Shown in pieces: positions 43,493 to 53,221 of a stretch of 64,000 nucleotides of DNA. Every line of letters starts with the position of its first letter. Position 1 is the first letter of the stretch. The notes beneath the pieces were generated by a model. The model had not been told where the DNA came from, ran no database searches, and saw nothing but the letters and a program-made list of their open reading frames with translations. Position numbers and translations under genes: made by a program. This stretch comes from Paenibacillus sp. NAIST15-1 (GTDB taxonomy: Bacteria; Bacillota; Bacilli; Paenibacillales; Paenibacillaceae), in contig NZ_BBYF01000019.1 in NCBI RefSeq assembly GCF_001894745.1, forward strand, positions 1 through 64,000, written 5' to 3'.

Positions 43493-44641
43493 ATGCCTAT
43501 TTTTAATCCTACTCTCGTTCACCGCATCTTCCGAGCAACATGGGTGCTACTGATTATTGCTGCGTTTACAGCGGTATTCTATTTCGGTTTTTCGATCATT
43601 TGCCCGTTTCTGATTGCCTGGCTGCTTGCTTACATGATGAATCCAATCGTTCGTTTTTTGGAGAAGCGTTGGAAGTTCCGCCGTGGATTCGCCGTGATGA
43701 CGGCCCTACTGCTCTTCGCAGCCATCATCGTAGGAATTCTGTACCTATTCACGACGAAGATCATTTCCGAATCATGGCATATTATGGGGATCGTACAGAA
43801 TCAGATTGTGGAATGGAGAATACAGGCTGAAGCCTATTTCTATTCTGCGGAGTTCCAGCATTTTCTCACCGACATGAATGATACATTCAATTTTGCAGAT
43901 TTGAAATCATCGCTGTCAAAATACACAGGAACGATTGCTAGCGGAGGCACGTTAATTGTCGCCTACTTGTTTCATTTCTTGAAAGCTACCGTCTTATTCC
44001 TGCCTAAGCTTGCGGTCATCACAGTCATTGTCTTGGTAGCTACATTCTTAATCAGCAAACAGTGGAATACGATTTCATCCAAGGGCAACACACTCATTCC
44101 TGAACGGGTACGCCGCTCTCTTGGAGTCGTGACAAGTGATTTGCAGAACGCCGTGTTCGGATATATTAAAGGGCATATTATTCTCTCCAGTATTACCGCA
44201 TTTGTCTTCTTTCTTGGCTTGCTTGTACTAGGAGTAGAATATGCTTTTACCATCGCGCTTATTGGCGGCATTGTAGACCTGATTCCATTAGTCGGCATCC
44301 CTGCTATCGTTGTGCCATGGGCTGTATTCGCCTATGTTGAAGGAAATGTATTTTTAGGAACAGGACTGCTCATTATGTGGCCTATTATTCTCGTTACTCG
44401 GCACGCCTTTGAACCGAAAGTATACGGGGACAGCATTGGACTGAATCCGCTTCTGCTTCTCATTTTTCTTTATGGTGGTTTGAAGCTGTTTGGCGTACCC
44501 GGCATCATTATTGGGATCCTCGCTCTCGTCGTGCTTACTGCGTTGCAGAAAGCTCATGTGTTCCGGGATGTATGGCGCTATATTATGACCGGCTCCTTTT
44601 TCAGTAAAGAAGACGATCAGGCTGTATCGCTCATTGACTAA
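43493..44641 (+). CDS. AI-2E family (YtvI-like) membrane protein, first copy
   Basis: This 382-residue protein has about seven to eight helices: an N-terminal pair (VLLIIAAFTAVFYFGFS, CPFLIAWLLAYMMNPIVRFL), a central amphipathic domain and C-terminal helices. The family end motifs are ALIGGIVDLIPLVGIPAIVV and FEPKVYGDSIGLNPLLLLIF. It belongs to the UPF0118/AI-2E exporter superfamily and is closest in pattern to the sporulation protein YtvI. A paralogue is encoded at 49208-50323. AAAGGAAG precedes the ATG. Its role in export or sporulation is inferred from the family. Confidence 0.78.
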   Translation: MPIFNPTLVHRIFRATWVLLIIAAFTAVFYFGFSIICPFLIAWLLAYMMNPIVRFLEKRWKFRRGFAVMTALLLFAAIIVGILYLFTTKIISESWHIMGIVQNQIVEWRIQAEAYFYSAEFQHFLTDMNDTFNFADLKSSLSKYTGTIASGGTLIVAYLFHFLKATVLFLPKLAVITVIVLVATFLISKQWNTISSKGNTLIPERVRRSLGVVTSDLQNAVFGYIKGHIILSSITAFVFFLGLLVLGVEYAFTIALIGGIVDLIPLVGIPAIVVPWAVFAYVEGNVFLGTGLLIMWPIILVTRHAFEPKVYGDSIGLNPLLLLIFLYGGLKLFGVPGIIIGILALVVLTALQKAHVFRDVWRYIMTGSFFSKEDDQAVSLID

Positions 44642-44700
44642 GGTTGGATAAGTACGCGTAAACGATCTTAGACCATTCATCAGGTGATTCAAACAAAAAA

Positions 44701-44743
44701 ACAAAAAAATCGCCCGGCTAGACGTAAGTCTGACCGGGCGATT
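44701..44743. terminator. Shared terminator between convergent genes
   Basis: AATCGCCCGG (44708-44717) pairs with CCGGGCGATT (44734-44743). The T-run is on the minus-strand side, directly after the gene at 44747; the plus-strand YtvI-like gene also ends just before it. Confidence 0.85.
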
Positions 44744-44746
44744 CTA

Positions 44747-45190
44747 TTATCCTGCCGTTACCGTAATGAACTTATAGCTATAAACCATCAGAAGTACAAT
44801 GACGATGAACAATACGAAGATAAGCGTACTGAAAGTGCGAACCTTGCCTGTAGCTGCTGCATCCGCTTTACCGCTTTTTGCGGACTGCGCTGCAAGCTTA
44901 ATTTGCTTGCCCATGATGCCGCTAAATGCAGCAATCGCCAGGAAGACAACCGTTGTCAATACCATCCAGAGCACACTGTACTTCGCTTGGCTCATGAGAT
45001 AACCGCCTGTTATGAACTGAACGATTAAGAAATACTGTCCCAGACGATTCGCCGTTCCCACGCCCACGAGCAGCCCCTCTTGTCCTGCTGTAGACAACTT
45101 GTTTAATTTCCCTACGATAAATGGAACAATGGCATAGAACCCCATTGCTACTGCACCTAAAATGTGCAAAAGACTAAAGGCACTGTACAT
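44747..45190 (-). CDS. Four-helix membrane protein of unknown function
   Basis: This 147-residue protein has about four transmembrane helices (LLHILGAVAMGFYAIVPFIV, LGQYFLIVQFITGGYLM, LWMVLTTVVFLAIAAFSGIM, LIFVLFIVIVLLMVYSYKFI). An intracellular Lys/Ala-rich loop lies before the last helix. The start at 45190 (MYSAFSLLHILG) has GGAGGG upstream; the ATG codons upstream (to 45238) lie on or before the ribosome site. The topology is like DUF2269-type or copper-resistance-D-like small membrane proteins, but no family is assigned. It is convergent with the YtvI-like gene and lies downstream of mdh behind mdh's own terminator. Confidence 0.65.
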   Translation of the reverse strand: MYSAFSLLHILGAVAMGFYAIVPFIVGKLNKLSTAGQEGLLVGVGTANRLGQYFLIVQFITGGYLMSQAKYSVLWMVLTTVVFLAIAAFSGIMGKQIKLAAQSAKSGKADAAATGKVRTFSTLIFVLFIVIVLLMVYSYKFITVTAG

Positions 45191-45260
45191 GAAATACATT
45201 CCCTCCATAGACATGATATGGTTCAATCTTCGTTCCATTATACTAAAATTTACTTACTAA

Positions 45261-45298
45261 CACAAAGAAAGACACCGAAATATTCGATGTCTTTCTTG
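45261..45298 (-). terminator. Terminator of the citZ-icd-mdh genes
   Basis: AAGAAAGACA (45265-45274) pairs with TGTCTTTCTT (45289-45298). It lies about 50 bp after the mdh stop codon. Confidence 0.75.
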
Positions 45299-45348
45299 AT
45301 ATTTCTATGAGATTTGTCACAATGTTCATAAATAATGGAATCATTGCA

Positions 45349-46299
45349 TTATACACGTTCTCCAGCGACCACTTGAATAACGTTACGGACAGATTCGGCC
45401 GACTCATCCAGTGCAGCCTTCTCTTCTGGCGTCAGTTCGATCTCGATCACTTTCTCTATACCATCTCCACCGAGTACAGCCAGTACGCCCATAAATAAAG
45501 CGTCATAACCGTATTCCCCTTCGAGGTATGCGATGACCGGGAGAATCCGTTTTTTGTCTTTCAAAATGGCTTCCGCCATTTGCACGATGGAAGCAGCTGG
45601 TGCGTAGTAAGCACTTCCGTTGCCAAGCAAATTGACAATTTCACCGCCGCCTACACGTGTACGCTGTACAATTTCTGCAATTCGTTCTTGTGGAATGAGG
45701 CTCTCAATCGGTACTCCGCCTGCGCTCGTATAACGAACGAGCGGTACCATATCATCCCCATGACCTCCAAGCACAACGCCGCGCACATCTTCTACGGATA
45801 CGTTCAATTCTTCTGCAATGAATGTACAGTAGCGAGCGGTATCCAGAACGCCGGATTGGCCGATTACGCGATTTTTAGGGAATCCAAGTGCTTCAAAAGC
45901 AGCAAATGTCATTGCATCTACCGGATTACTCAAAATAATCACGTAGGCATTCGGGCAATAAGCCTTCACATTCTCACATACCGACTTCACAATGCTCGCG
46001 TTCGTAGTCACCAAATCATCACGGCTCATACCAGGCTTGCGAGCTATCCCTGCTGTAATGATGACGATATCGGAATCTTGCGTGTCTGCATAGTTCGATG
46101 TTCCTGTAATTCGGCTGTCAAAGCCTTGAACCGGGCCAGCCTCCAACATATCAAGCGCCTTGCCCTTCGTCGGATTCTCCAACTGAGGAATATCTACTAA
46201 TACAACATCTCCAAGTTCTTTCTGAGCCAACATAAGAGCAGTTGTCGCTCCAGTGAAACCAGCACCAACGACTGTGATCTTGTTGCGTCGAATAGCCAT
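45349..46299 (-). CDS. mdh: Malate dehydrogenase (NAD)
   Basis: This 316-residue enzyme of the LDH-like MDH group oxidises malate to oxaloacetate. It has the Rossmann glycine motif [19 protein letters not shown]-binding Asp in VLVDIPQLE, substrate-binding Arg residues in [15 protein letters not shown], the N-P-V-D motif ([11 protein letters not shown]) and the catalytic His in [20 protein letters not shown] of its ribosome site overlaps the icd stop codon (15-bp gap). It lies in the order citZ, icd, mdh as in Bacillus. Confidence 0.96.
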   Translation of the reverse strand: MAIRRNKITVVGAGFTGATTALMLAQKELGDVVLVDIPQLENPTKGKALDMLEAGPVQGFDSRITGTSNYADTQDSDIVIITAGIARKPGMSRDDLVTTNASIVKSVCENVKAYCPNAYVIILSNPVDAMTFAAFEALGFPKNRVIGQSGVLDTARYCTFIAEELNVSVEDVRGVVLGGHGDDMVPLVRYTSAGGVPIESLIPQERIAEIVQRTRVGGGEIVNLLGNGSAYYAPAASIVQMAEAILKDKKRILPVIAYLEGEYGYDALFMGVLAVLGGDGIEKVIEIELTPEEKAALDESAESVRNVIQVVAGERV

Positions 46300-46313
46300 T
46301 CGGATTCGACCTC

Positions 46314-47612
46314 CTAGTTCAAATGATTGATGATGTGGTCAGCAAACTCCGAGCATTTTACTTCTGTCGCGTTTTCCATCAGACGCGCAAAATCATAAGT
46401 GACAGTCTTGCTGTTGATGGCGTTTGCCATGCCTTTATAGATGAGGTCTGCAGCTTCCTGCCAGCCAAGATGCTCAAGCATCATAACACCAGACAGAATA
46501 ACAGAACCTGGGTTTACTACGTCTTTATCTGCATATTTCGGAGCAGTTCCGTGCGTTGCTTCGAAGATCGCATGTCCTGTCACATAGTTGATGTTCGCTC
46601 CAGGTGCGATGCCGATGCCGCCAACTTGAGCAGCCAATGCATCAGACAAGTAATCGCCGTTCAAGTTTAATGTCGCGATGACATCGAATTCCTTCGGACG
46701 AGTCAATACTTGCTGCAATGCGATATCTGCAATTGCATCCTTAATAATGACCTTGCCAGCCGCTTCAGCTTCTGCTTGCGCCTTGTTAGCCGCTTCCGTG
46801 CCTTCAGCCTCTTTGATGCGGTCATATTGTCCCCATGTGAATGTGTGCTCTGCGAATTCTTGCTCCGCCACTTCATAACCCCAGTTCTTGAACGCACCCT
46901 CGGTGAACTTCATAATGTTCCCCTTGTGTACGATCGTCACGCTCTTGCGGTTATGCTTGATCGCATATTCGATCGCAGCACGGACAAGACGCTTGGAGCC
47001 ATCGGAGGATACAGGCTTAATGCCGATACCTGATGTCTCAGGGAAGCGGATCTTCTTCACTCCCATTTCTTCTTGGAGGAATTGAATCACTTTCTTCACG
47101 TCTTCCGATCCGGAAGCATACTCGATGCCAGCGTAGATGTCTTCCGTATTCTCACGGAAAATAACCATATCAACCAGCTCAGGATGCTTAACAGGAGAAG
47201 GAACACCATCGAAATAACGTACTGGACGCAAGCACACGTACAGATCAAGCTCTTGGCGAAGTGCAACGTTCAGAGAGCGAATGCCGCCGCCGATTGGCGT
47301 CGTCAATGGACCTTTAATCGCTACAATGTACTCGCGAATGGCTTCCAGCGTATCATTCGGCAGCCATTCACCGTATTCATTGAATGCCTTCTCGCCAGCG
47401 AATACTTCATACCATGCAAGTTTGCGTTCGCCGTTGTATGCCTTCTCAACAGCTGCATCCAATACACGCTTGGATGCGCGCCAAATATCACGACCTGTGC
47501 CATCCCCTTCAATGAACGGGATAATTGGATGAACAGGAACTTGGAGCTTGCCATCCTCAATCTTAATTTTCTCGCCTTCGGTTGGTGGTGCAAATTTGTC
47601 CAATTGAATCAC
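46314..47612 (-). CDS. icd: Isocitrate dehydrogenase (NADP)
   Basis: This 432-residue enzyme converts isocitrate to 2-oxoglutarate. Motifs include [13 protein letters not shown], the phosphorylatable and substrate-binding Ser region ([20 protein letters not shown]), [31 protein letters not shown] and the coenzyme site [19 protein letters not shown]. The open frame extends to 47699, but the GTG at 47612 ([10 protein letters not shown] after it) has AAGGAGG seven bases upstream and gives the normal family length. It sits between citZ and mdh. Confidence 0.95.
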   Translation of the reverse strand: MIQLDKFAPPTEGEKIKIEDGKLQVPVHPIIPFIEGDGTGRDIWRASKRVLDAAVEKAYNGERKLAWYEVFAGEKAFNEYGEWLPNDTLEAIREYIVAIKGPLTTPIGGGIRSLNVALRQELDLYVCLRPVRYFDGVPSPVKHPELVDMVIFRENTEDIYAGIEYASGSEDVKKVIQFLQEEMGVKKIRFPETSGIGIKPVSSDGSKRLVRAAIEYAIKHNRKSVTIVHKGNIMKFTEGAFKNWGYEVAEQEFAEHTFTWGQYDRIKEAEGTEAANKAQAEAEAAGKVIIKDAIADIALQQVLTRPKEFDVIATLNLNGDYLSDALAAQVGGIGIAPGANINYVTGHAIFEATHGTAPKYADKDVVNPGSVILSGVMMLEHLGWQEAADLIYKGMANAINSKTVTYDFARLMENATEVKCSEFADHIINHLN

Positions 47613-47745
47613 AGATGTTCCTCCTTCAATTTCATTGTCACACAAACAGCTAACGGGAGCTACTCTTCTATTGTAGCAACCCGTCAATTTGTAAGACAAC
47701 CTATGTTTTCAAAAACTTCTACATTTATCTCAATTGAGTTGATAA

Positions 47746-48858
47746 TTACCGTTCTTGAATCGGGATAAATAACTGACTGGATGGGCCTGTATACTCTGCA
47801 CGCGGTCGAATGATACGGTTATTGTCCAACTGCTCCAAAATGTGCGCTGTCCAGCCGGATACGCGGCTGATTGCAAAGATTGGCGTGAACAAATCTCTCG
47901 GAATGCCCAGCATGGTATAGACAGATGCTGAATAGAAGTCAACGTTCGGCTTCAGTCCCTTCTGTCCAGTAACGAGAGACTCAATGCGTGTCGACATATC
48001 ATACAGCTTCATATCTTGACACGCTTCTCCAAGCTCACGGGACATCTTCTGCAGATGCTTCGCCCGAGGATCCCCGTTCTTATACACACGGTGTCCGAAG
48101 CCCATAATCTTCTCCTTGTTGTCAAGCTTGGACTGAATATAATCATCAACACGATCAAGGTCAGCAATCTCCTCCAGCATCACCATAACCGCTTCATTGG
48201 CTCCCCCATGCAGCGGCCCCTTCAGCGCGCCGATTGCCGATACAACACCGGAGTACATATCCGACAAGGTGGCAACCGTAACCCGGGCAGCGAATGTAGA
48301 GGCGTTCAGTTCATGATCCGCATGAAGGACAAGCGCCTTGTCCATAGCAGATACAGCGCTATCGGAAGGCTCCTCGCCAGTTAACATATATAGGAAATTA
48401 TAAGCGATGGAATGACCCGGTTTCGGAGAAATCGGCTCCTTCCCTGCACGAACGCGTGCAAAAGCCGCGACCACAGTTGGTAGCTGTGCTTGCAGCGCAA
48501 TGGCTTTATGTACATTAGCGTCATGCCCCGTGTCATTCGCTTGCTCATCATACAGAGCCAATGCAGAAATCGCAGTTCGGAGAACAGCCATCGTATTCGC
48601 GTCTGACGGATACAATTTCATTTGTTCAACAACGGCTGAAGGAATTGCAGCGCTCTTCTCCAGACGAGTGCGTAACTCCGAAAGTTCCTCTTGATTTGGC
48701 AGCTTGCCGAACCACAATAAATGAACAACTTCTTCGAATGTCGTATGATCGGCCAAATCGTCGATATTATAACCGCGGTATGTTAGCACACCATCGATGA
48801 TTGAGCTAATAGAAGAAGTCGTTGCAACTATGCCTTCCAAACCTTTCGTTGCTGTCAT
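47746..48858 (-). CDS. citZ: Citrate synthase
   Basis: This 370-residue citrate synthase is of the short Gram-positive type. Catalytic and substrate motifs are LHADHELNASTFAARV, GPLHGGANEAVM and GFGHRVYKNGDPRA. The N-terminus reads GLEGIVATTSSISSIIDGVL, the usual start for this group. AAAGGAGAGAGGG precedes the ATG. It is the first gene of citZ-icd-mdh on the minus strand. Confidence 0.95.
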   Translation of the reverse strand: MTATKGLEGIVATTSSISSIIDGVLTYRGYNIDDLADHTTFEEVVHLLWFGKLPNQEELSELRTRLEKSAAIPSAVVEQMKLYPSDANTMAVLRTAISALALYDEQANDTGHDANVHKAIALQAQLPTVVAAFARVRAGKEPISPKPGHSIAYNFLYMLTGEEPSDSAVSAMDKALVLHADHELNASTFAARVTVATLSDMYSGVVSAIGALKGPLHGGANEAVMVMLEEIADLDRVDDYIQSKLDNKEKIMGFGHRVYKNGDPRAKHLQKMSRELGEACQDMKLYDMSTRIESLVTGQKGLKPNVDFYSASVYTMLGIPRDLFTPIFAISRVSGWTAHILEQLDNNRIIRPRAEYTGPSSQLFIPIQER

Positions 48859-49207
48859 CTGCCCTCTCTCCTTTGCATATGTAACCTAATACCATCCCAT
48901 CTTTCTTTTCCCTGTGTTATCTCGATGTGTTTCGAAGTATTCCGCCCCGGAAAAAAAGGCAAGTTTTTCTATTAAGATGATAATGGATAATGTCGGAAAT
49001 GTGAACGGTTTCAGTTGAAAAATATGGATAGAAATGCTTTATCAGAGGTATAAACGTTTTTTAAACTCCTTGAAATCATTGAGGATAAAAAGAAAAAATC
49101 AAGGAAATTGGGTATGGCGCATAGCATATAGAAAGGGTCGTCCTCCCAGATCGGACGTGCTGGGAAACCGAGGATTTACAGTAGGATTCATGGAGGTGAT
49201 TGAGATC
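48859..49207. other. Divergent intergenic region citZ / ytvI
   Basis: It contains the citZ leader on the minus strand and the ytvI leader on the plus strand. The open plus-strand frame from 49034 has no ribosome site and is treated as leader, not coding. No clear operator was recognised. Confidence 0.5.
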
Positions 49208-50323
49208 ATGGAGCAGCACATCATCAAGCGTATTCTTCGCGGAGGGTGGGTATTGACCGTTGGTATACTTATACTCTTATCCTGCTATCTATTAGTCCCC
49301 CTGCTCTATCCGTTTCTCATTGCCTGGCTGATCGCTCTAATGCTCAATCCCGTTGTTGAGTGGATGTCAGAACAGTTCCGCATGCCGCGCTGGCTAAGTG
49401 TTACGATATGCTTGACCCTGTTCATTACGTCGATGCTAACGGTTGCGGCAGCGGTAGTTACGCGTGTGGTGAGAGAGGTTTATAATCTGTCCAATTCTAT
49501 GGATCATTTTCTCCGTCTATGGAGGGAATTCTTTATTCAGCTGTTCGAAAATGATAAGGTTCGCACATTTCTTGAAACGCTTGGCTCCTTATACAAAGAT
49601 AATCCAAATCTTCAAGGCTCGATCAACAGTAACTTATCGAGCACTGCAGAAAAGATAACGACAGTGATCACCAACTTCATCACCTCTTTTCTGGATGCGA
49701 TCGTCCGTCTCTTGTCCAGTCTTCCAAATGTGGCATCCATTTCAATCATCATTCTCTTATCCGCCTTCTTCATAAGCAAGGACTGGTCGCGTTGGATGGG
49801 CATCCCTGCACGTGCCATGCCTGCCTCCATTAATCAATCCATGCGTACGATCTGGGGCGATCTGAAGCAGGCCCTATTCGGTTACTTGCGAGCCCAGTTA
49901 TTTCTGATTTCCATTACGATGTTCATCATTACAACAGGACTCATTGTTCTGCGCGTGGATTATGCAATCACCATAGGCCTTCTCGTCGGCATTATCGATT
50001 TGCTGCCGTACCTTGGTGTCGGTGCTGTCATGATTCCATGGATTGTATACTGCTTTGCCGTTGACCAAGGTTCGCTTGGCATCGGCTTACTTATCGTATA
50101 TGCCATCGTCCTGCTCACGAGGCAGATTATGGAGCCGAAGGTACTGGCGTCAACAGTCGGTCTTGATCCGCTCCTCATGCTAATTGCCATGTTCGTCGGC
50201 ATGCAGTTGTTCGGCTTCCTCGGACTTATTGTCGGTCCCGTCTCCCTCGTTCTGCTGTCTGCCATGAAGCGAGCAAATGTCTTTCTGGATTTACAGACGT
50301 ATATTATCAGCGGCAGAAAATAA
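49208..50323 (+). CDS. ytvI: Sporulation integral membrane protein YtvI
   Basis: This 371-residue protein belongs to the AI-2E/UPF0118 superfamily, with the start MEQHIIKRILRGGW and helices LTVGILILLSCYLLVPLLYP and FLIAWLIALMLNPVVEWM. C-terminal motifs are GLLVGIIDLLPYLGVGAVMI and MEPKVLASTVGLDPLLMLIA. The ATG at 49208 is preceded by the very strong ribosome site GGAGGTGATT. The size and the place between fxsA and citZ match Bacillus ytvI. A paralogue is at 43493. Confidence 0.85.
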   Translation: MEQHIIKRILRGGWVLTVGILILLSCYLLVPLLYPFLIAWLIALMLNPVVEWMSEQFRMPRWLSVTICLTLFITSMLTVAAAVVTRVVREVYNLSNSMDHFLRLWREFFIQLFENDKVRTFLETLGSLYKDNPNLQGSINSNLSSTAEKITTVITNFITSFLDAIVRLLSSLPNVASISIIILLSAFFISKDWSRWMGIPARAMPASINQSMRTIWGDLKQALFGYLRAQLFLISITMFIITTGLIVLRVDYAITIGLLVGIIDLLPYLGVGAVMIPWIVYCFAVDQGSLGIGLLIVYAIVLLTRQIMEPKVLASTVGLDPLLMLIAMFVGMQLFGFLGLIVGPVSLVLLSAMKRANVFLDLQTYIISGRK

Positions 50324-50351
50324 AAAACGCACTGTTCAAATGTACACAAAA

Positions 50352-50388
50352 ACGCCCGCCACATGGTTCTTCACCATTCAGCGGGCGT
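50352..50388. terminator. Terminator between ytvI and fxsA
   Basis: ACGCCCGC (50352-50359) pairs with GCGGGCGT (50381-50388), between the convergent ends of ytvI and fxsA. Confidence 0.75.
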
Positions 50389-50401
50389 GTATATTTCAAG
50401 T

Positions 50402-50803
50402 TTAGAAACGGCGGAAATAAATAAAATTTCCGTCCTTCATCTTTTTCTCCAACCACTTAAGCAGATAGTGCCGATAGATCGGTCTAGTCAGCGGAAATAC
50501 AAGTGTGAAGCCAATAATATCCGTAAAGAATCCCGGTGTAAGCAGTAAGATTCCTCCTGCAAGAATACATAGGCCTTCTACCGCAGAACGTCCTGGAATT
50601 TGCCCTGCCTGCATCTGCTTCTGAGCTTCTGCCAACACTTGATTCCCTTCGTAGCGCGCAATTACTGCTCCGATAACCCCGGTAAGCAATATCAACAGGA
50701 ACGTATTCCAGCCCCCTACCCAGTTGCTCATCAGTACGAAACCGTACACTTCCAGTGCAGGAATTAATGTCAGAGTAATGAGTACCCATACCATCGGATT
50801 CAA
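50402..50803 (-). CDS. fxsA: FxsA-family membrane protein
   Basis: This ~133-residue membrane protein has the FxsA pattern: LITLTLIPALEVYGFVLMSN, LLILLTGVIGAVIARYEGNQ, a cytoplasmic segment, and GGILLLTPGFFTDIIGFTLV followed by FPLTRP. A TTG at 50803 has GGAGG nine bases upstream and is preferred; the ATG at 50824 includes the ribosome site in its codons. FxsA overproduction relieves phage exclusion in E. coli, and in Bacillus the gene (ytwI region) is next to ytvI. The normal role is unknown. Confidence 0.85.
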   Translation of the reverse strand: MNPMVWVLITLTLIPALEVYGFVLMSNWVGGWNTFLLILLTGVIGAVIARYEGNQVLAEAQKQMQAGQIPGRSAVEGLCILAGGILLLTPGFFTDIIGFTLVFPLTRPIYRHYLLKWLEKKMKDGNFIYFRRF

Positions 50804-50947
50804 GAACCATTCCCTCCCTTGCATAATGACTTATGCATTGCATCTTGCATTACAATCATGCAACTCTCATAGATGACATTCTAAGTAGAATCATTCCCAT
50901 CCATCTCTTGAAATGGAGAAATCAACATCCTTCATACTGAAGATGAA

Positions 50948-51448
50948 TTAAGAGGTCGGGCGCATTCGCTCCAGCAATGACCATACATCTTCCGCTTCCC
51001 GCTCAAGACGAATAGGCCGCCAATCCGCATTCAGCCAAGCAAGAGTAGTTGTTCCTTCTACGAGCAGCTTGCCGGATGGCTTAGAGACCCAGCCTGCTTC
51101 AGGCAGGCCTGTGTCTGTACCGCCCTCTATCCTGCATACTTGTGACTCAAATGTCAACCGGAGAGGCGACAGCTGCATCAAACGAGTATATACCATCACT
51201 CGATCATCATAGTATGCGGGACGCTTGAACTTCACCTGCAAATCGACCACAGGGAGCAGCAGCCCTCTTGCTTCAAGATCCCGATAGTTCATACCGAGAG
51301 CTCGAATCCATTCCGTTCTTCCGACTTCGAACCAAGTCACATAGTTGCCGTGGAATACGACATTCATTCGATCTGTCTCTTGATAGCGAACGCGCAGCGG
51401 ATTACCAAACCATACCGATTGATCTTCTTCCCTAGCGTCATGATACAT
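50948..51448 (-). CDS. Acyl-CoA thioesterase (4-hydroxybenzoyl-CoA thioesterase-like)
   Basis: This 166-residue protein has a hotdog fold. The YbgC-type motif is visible: RVRYQETDRMNVVFHGNYVT followed by WFEVGRTEWIRALG, then LQVKFKRPAYYDDRVMVYTR. The family catalytic Asp position (R-Y-x-E-T-D) is present. The ATG at 51448 has GGAGGAGG upstream; the ATG at 51475 does not. It lies between fxsA and pyk with its own spacing, so it is probably a separate unit. The substrate is unknown. Confidence 0.8.
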   Translation of the reverse strand: MYHDAREEDQSVWFGNPLRVRYQETDRMNVVFHGNYVTWFEVGRTEWIRALGMNYRDLEARGLLLPVVDLQVKFKRPAYYDDRVMVYTRLMQLSPLRLTFESQVCRIEGGTDTGLPEAGWVSKPSGKLLVEGTTTLAWLNADWRPIRLEREAEDVWSLLERMRPTS

Positions 51449-51499
51449 CTTCTTTCCTCCTCCATTGTAGCGCATTCGAGGGTACGTTCACAAATACAG

Positions 51500-51528
51500 C
51501 AAGAGCAATGGTTCAACCATTGCTCTTG
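51500..51528 (-). terminator. Terminator of pyk
   Basis: A 12-bp perfect stem, CAAGAGCAATGG (51500-51511) with CCATTGCTCTTG (51517-51528), has a 5-nt loop, 43 bp after the pyk stop codon. Confidence 0.75.
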
Positions 51529-51570
51529 TCTGGTATTGCTTCTATATTCAATTGGATAGGCCTATTCTTA

Positions 51571-53001
51571 TTAGCAACGGCCTTGTCCGATTTGGCTTAC
51601 TTTAACAAGGTTTGTAGAACCTGCACAGCTTGTAGGAACACCAGCTGTGATCACAACCAAGTCGCCTTCTGCAACGATGCCTGTCTTCACGCCGCCTGCA
51701 ACAGCAACGTCGAACATTTCGTCTGTAGAAGTAGCTTGATCGACTTTAACTGGAGTAACACCCCAAGTCAAGGACAAACCACGCATTACTTGCTCAGAAG
51801 GAGTCACAGCGATGATTGGAGCTTTCGGACGGTATTTAGATACCATACGCGCTGTGTAGCCTGTTTGTGTAGAGCTGATGATTGCCTTTGCATCCAGATC
51901 AAGAGCTGTGTTAGCAACTGCTTGGCTGATTGCATCAGTAACTGTAGCTTGCTGTCTCGAGCTTTGTTTTACCAAGATTTCACGGTATTCAAGCGCAGAT
52001 TCAGCTTTTTCAGCGATACGGGACATTGTCAATACGGATTCAACTGGGTATTTACCAGCAGCTGTTTCACCGGACAACATGATTGCATCCGTACCGTCGA
52101 AGATTGCGTTTGCCACGTCACTTGCTTCCGCACGTGTAGGACGTGGGTTGCGTTGCATGGAATCAAGCATTTGTGTAGCTGTGATAACTGGCTTGCCAGC
52201 CAAGTTGCACTTCTCGATCATACGCTTCTGAACGAGTGGAACTTCTTCAGCTGGAATTTCAACGCCAAGGTCACCACGAGCAACCATCAAGCCGTCAGAC
52301 GCTTCCAGGATTGCATCCAGGTTGTCTACGCCTTCTTGGTTTTCGATTTTGGAAATGATTTGGATATGAGTTGCATTGTGCTTCTCAAGCAATTCACGAA
52401 TTTCCAAAACGTCTTGCTCTTTACGAACGAACGAAGCAGCGATGAAATCAACGCCTTGCTCGATACCAAAACGGATGTCGTTCGCGTCTTTTTCTGTAAT
52501 ACCTGGCAAGGAAATTTTCACACCAGGAACGTTAACGCCTTTTTTGCTCTTGATTGTGCCGCCGTTAACGATTTTACATTTGATTTCTGTACCTTGAATC
52601 TCAACAACCGTCAAACCAACGAGGCCGTCATCGATCAAGATTGTGGAACCGACTTCAACGTCACGAGGCAAGTTCTCGTAAGTTACGGAGATGCGGTCTT
52701 TATCGCCAAGGATCTCTTCTGTTGTCAATGTGATGAACTCGTCTTCAACGAGGTCAACGGAGTCAACAGCAAGCTTACCTGTACGAATTTCAGGGCCTTT
52801 CGTATCAAGGAGAATTGCAACCGTTTTGTTCAATTCTTGGGATGCTTGACGAATGTTTTTGATTCGGTTGCCATGCTCTTCAAAATCACCATGTGAAAAA
52901 TTGAGACGAGCAACGTTCATGCCAGCCATGATCAATTTTTTAGTGTTCTCTAAAGATTCGCTGGAAGGACCGATAGTACAGACGATTTTTGTTTTACGCA
53001 T
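51571..53001 (-). CDS. pyk: Pyruvate kinase
   Basis: This glycolytic enzyme forms pyruvate and ATP from phosphoenolpyruvate. It starts [16 protein letters not shown] and has the nucleotide/PEP motifs [14 protein letters not shown] and [12 protein letters not shown], the active-site segment [21 protein letters not shown] ([12 protein letters not shown]), [22 protein letters not shown] and the C-terminal domain ([13 protein letters not shown]). With 476 residues it lacks the extra C-terminal PEP-utiliser-like domain of Bacillus pyruvate kinases. The ATG at 53001 has GGAGG upstream. Here it lies next to accA, with no pfkA between. Confidence 0.95.
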   Translation of the reverse strand: MRKTKIVCTIGPSSESLENTKKLIMAGMNVARLNFSHGDFEEHGNRIKNIRQASQELNKTVAILLDTKGPEIRTGKLAVDSVDLVEDEFITLTTEEILGDKDRISVTYENLPRDVEVGSTILIDDGLVGLTVVEIQGTEIKCKIVNGGTIKSKKGVNVPGVKISLPGITEKDANDIRFGIEQGVDFIAASFVRKEQDVLEIRELLEKHNATHIQIISKIENQEGVDNLDAILEASDGLMVARGDLGVEIPAEEVPLVQKRMIEKCNLAGKPVITATQMLDSMQRNPRPTRAEASDVANAIFDGTDAIMLSGETAAGKYPVESVLTMSRIAEKAESALEYREILVKQSSRQQATVTDAISQAVANTALDLDAKAIISSTQTGYTARMVSKYRPKAPIIAVTPSEQVMRGLSLTWGVTPVKVDQATSTDEMFDVAVAGGVKTGIVAEGDLVVITAGVPTSCAGSTNLVKVSQIGQGRC

Positions 53002-53221
53002 ATGGGCTTCCTCCAATTATGTGTGTCTCTCTGTATCTCTATATTGTATTGCTAAAAACAAGGCTCTCAACTATCTAATTTACTATACTCAATAAAATTT
53101 GTATATGAAGATAATCATATTTATAAGTTTTACCAGTGAACGATATTTTAAGTCAATTGACTTATGAAAACCGTGTCATCCCTGTCAGGACGCGGGATTC
53201 AGGACACAGACGCCACTGAAC

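Noticed and set aside
49034-49207. N-terminal extension of YtvI by 58 codons
   Set aside because: No ribosome site at the far start; a perfect GGAGGTGATT precedes the ATG at 49208, which gives the known YtvI length.
51508-52896. 462-codon open frame on the plus strand opposite pyk
   Set aside because: It is antisense to a clear pyruvate kinase gene, Cys/Phe-rich, and has no ribosome site or family features.
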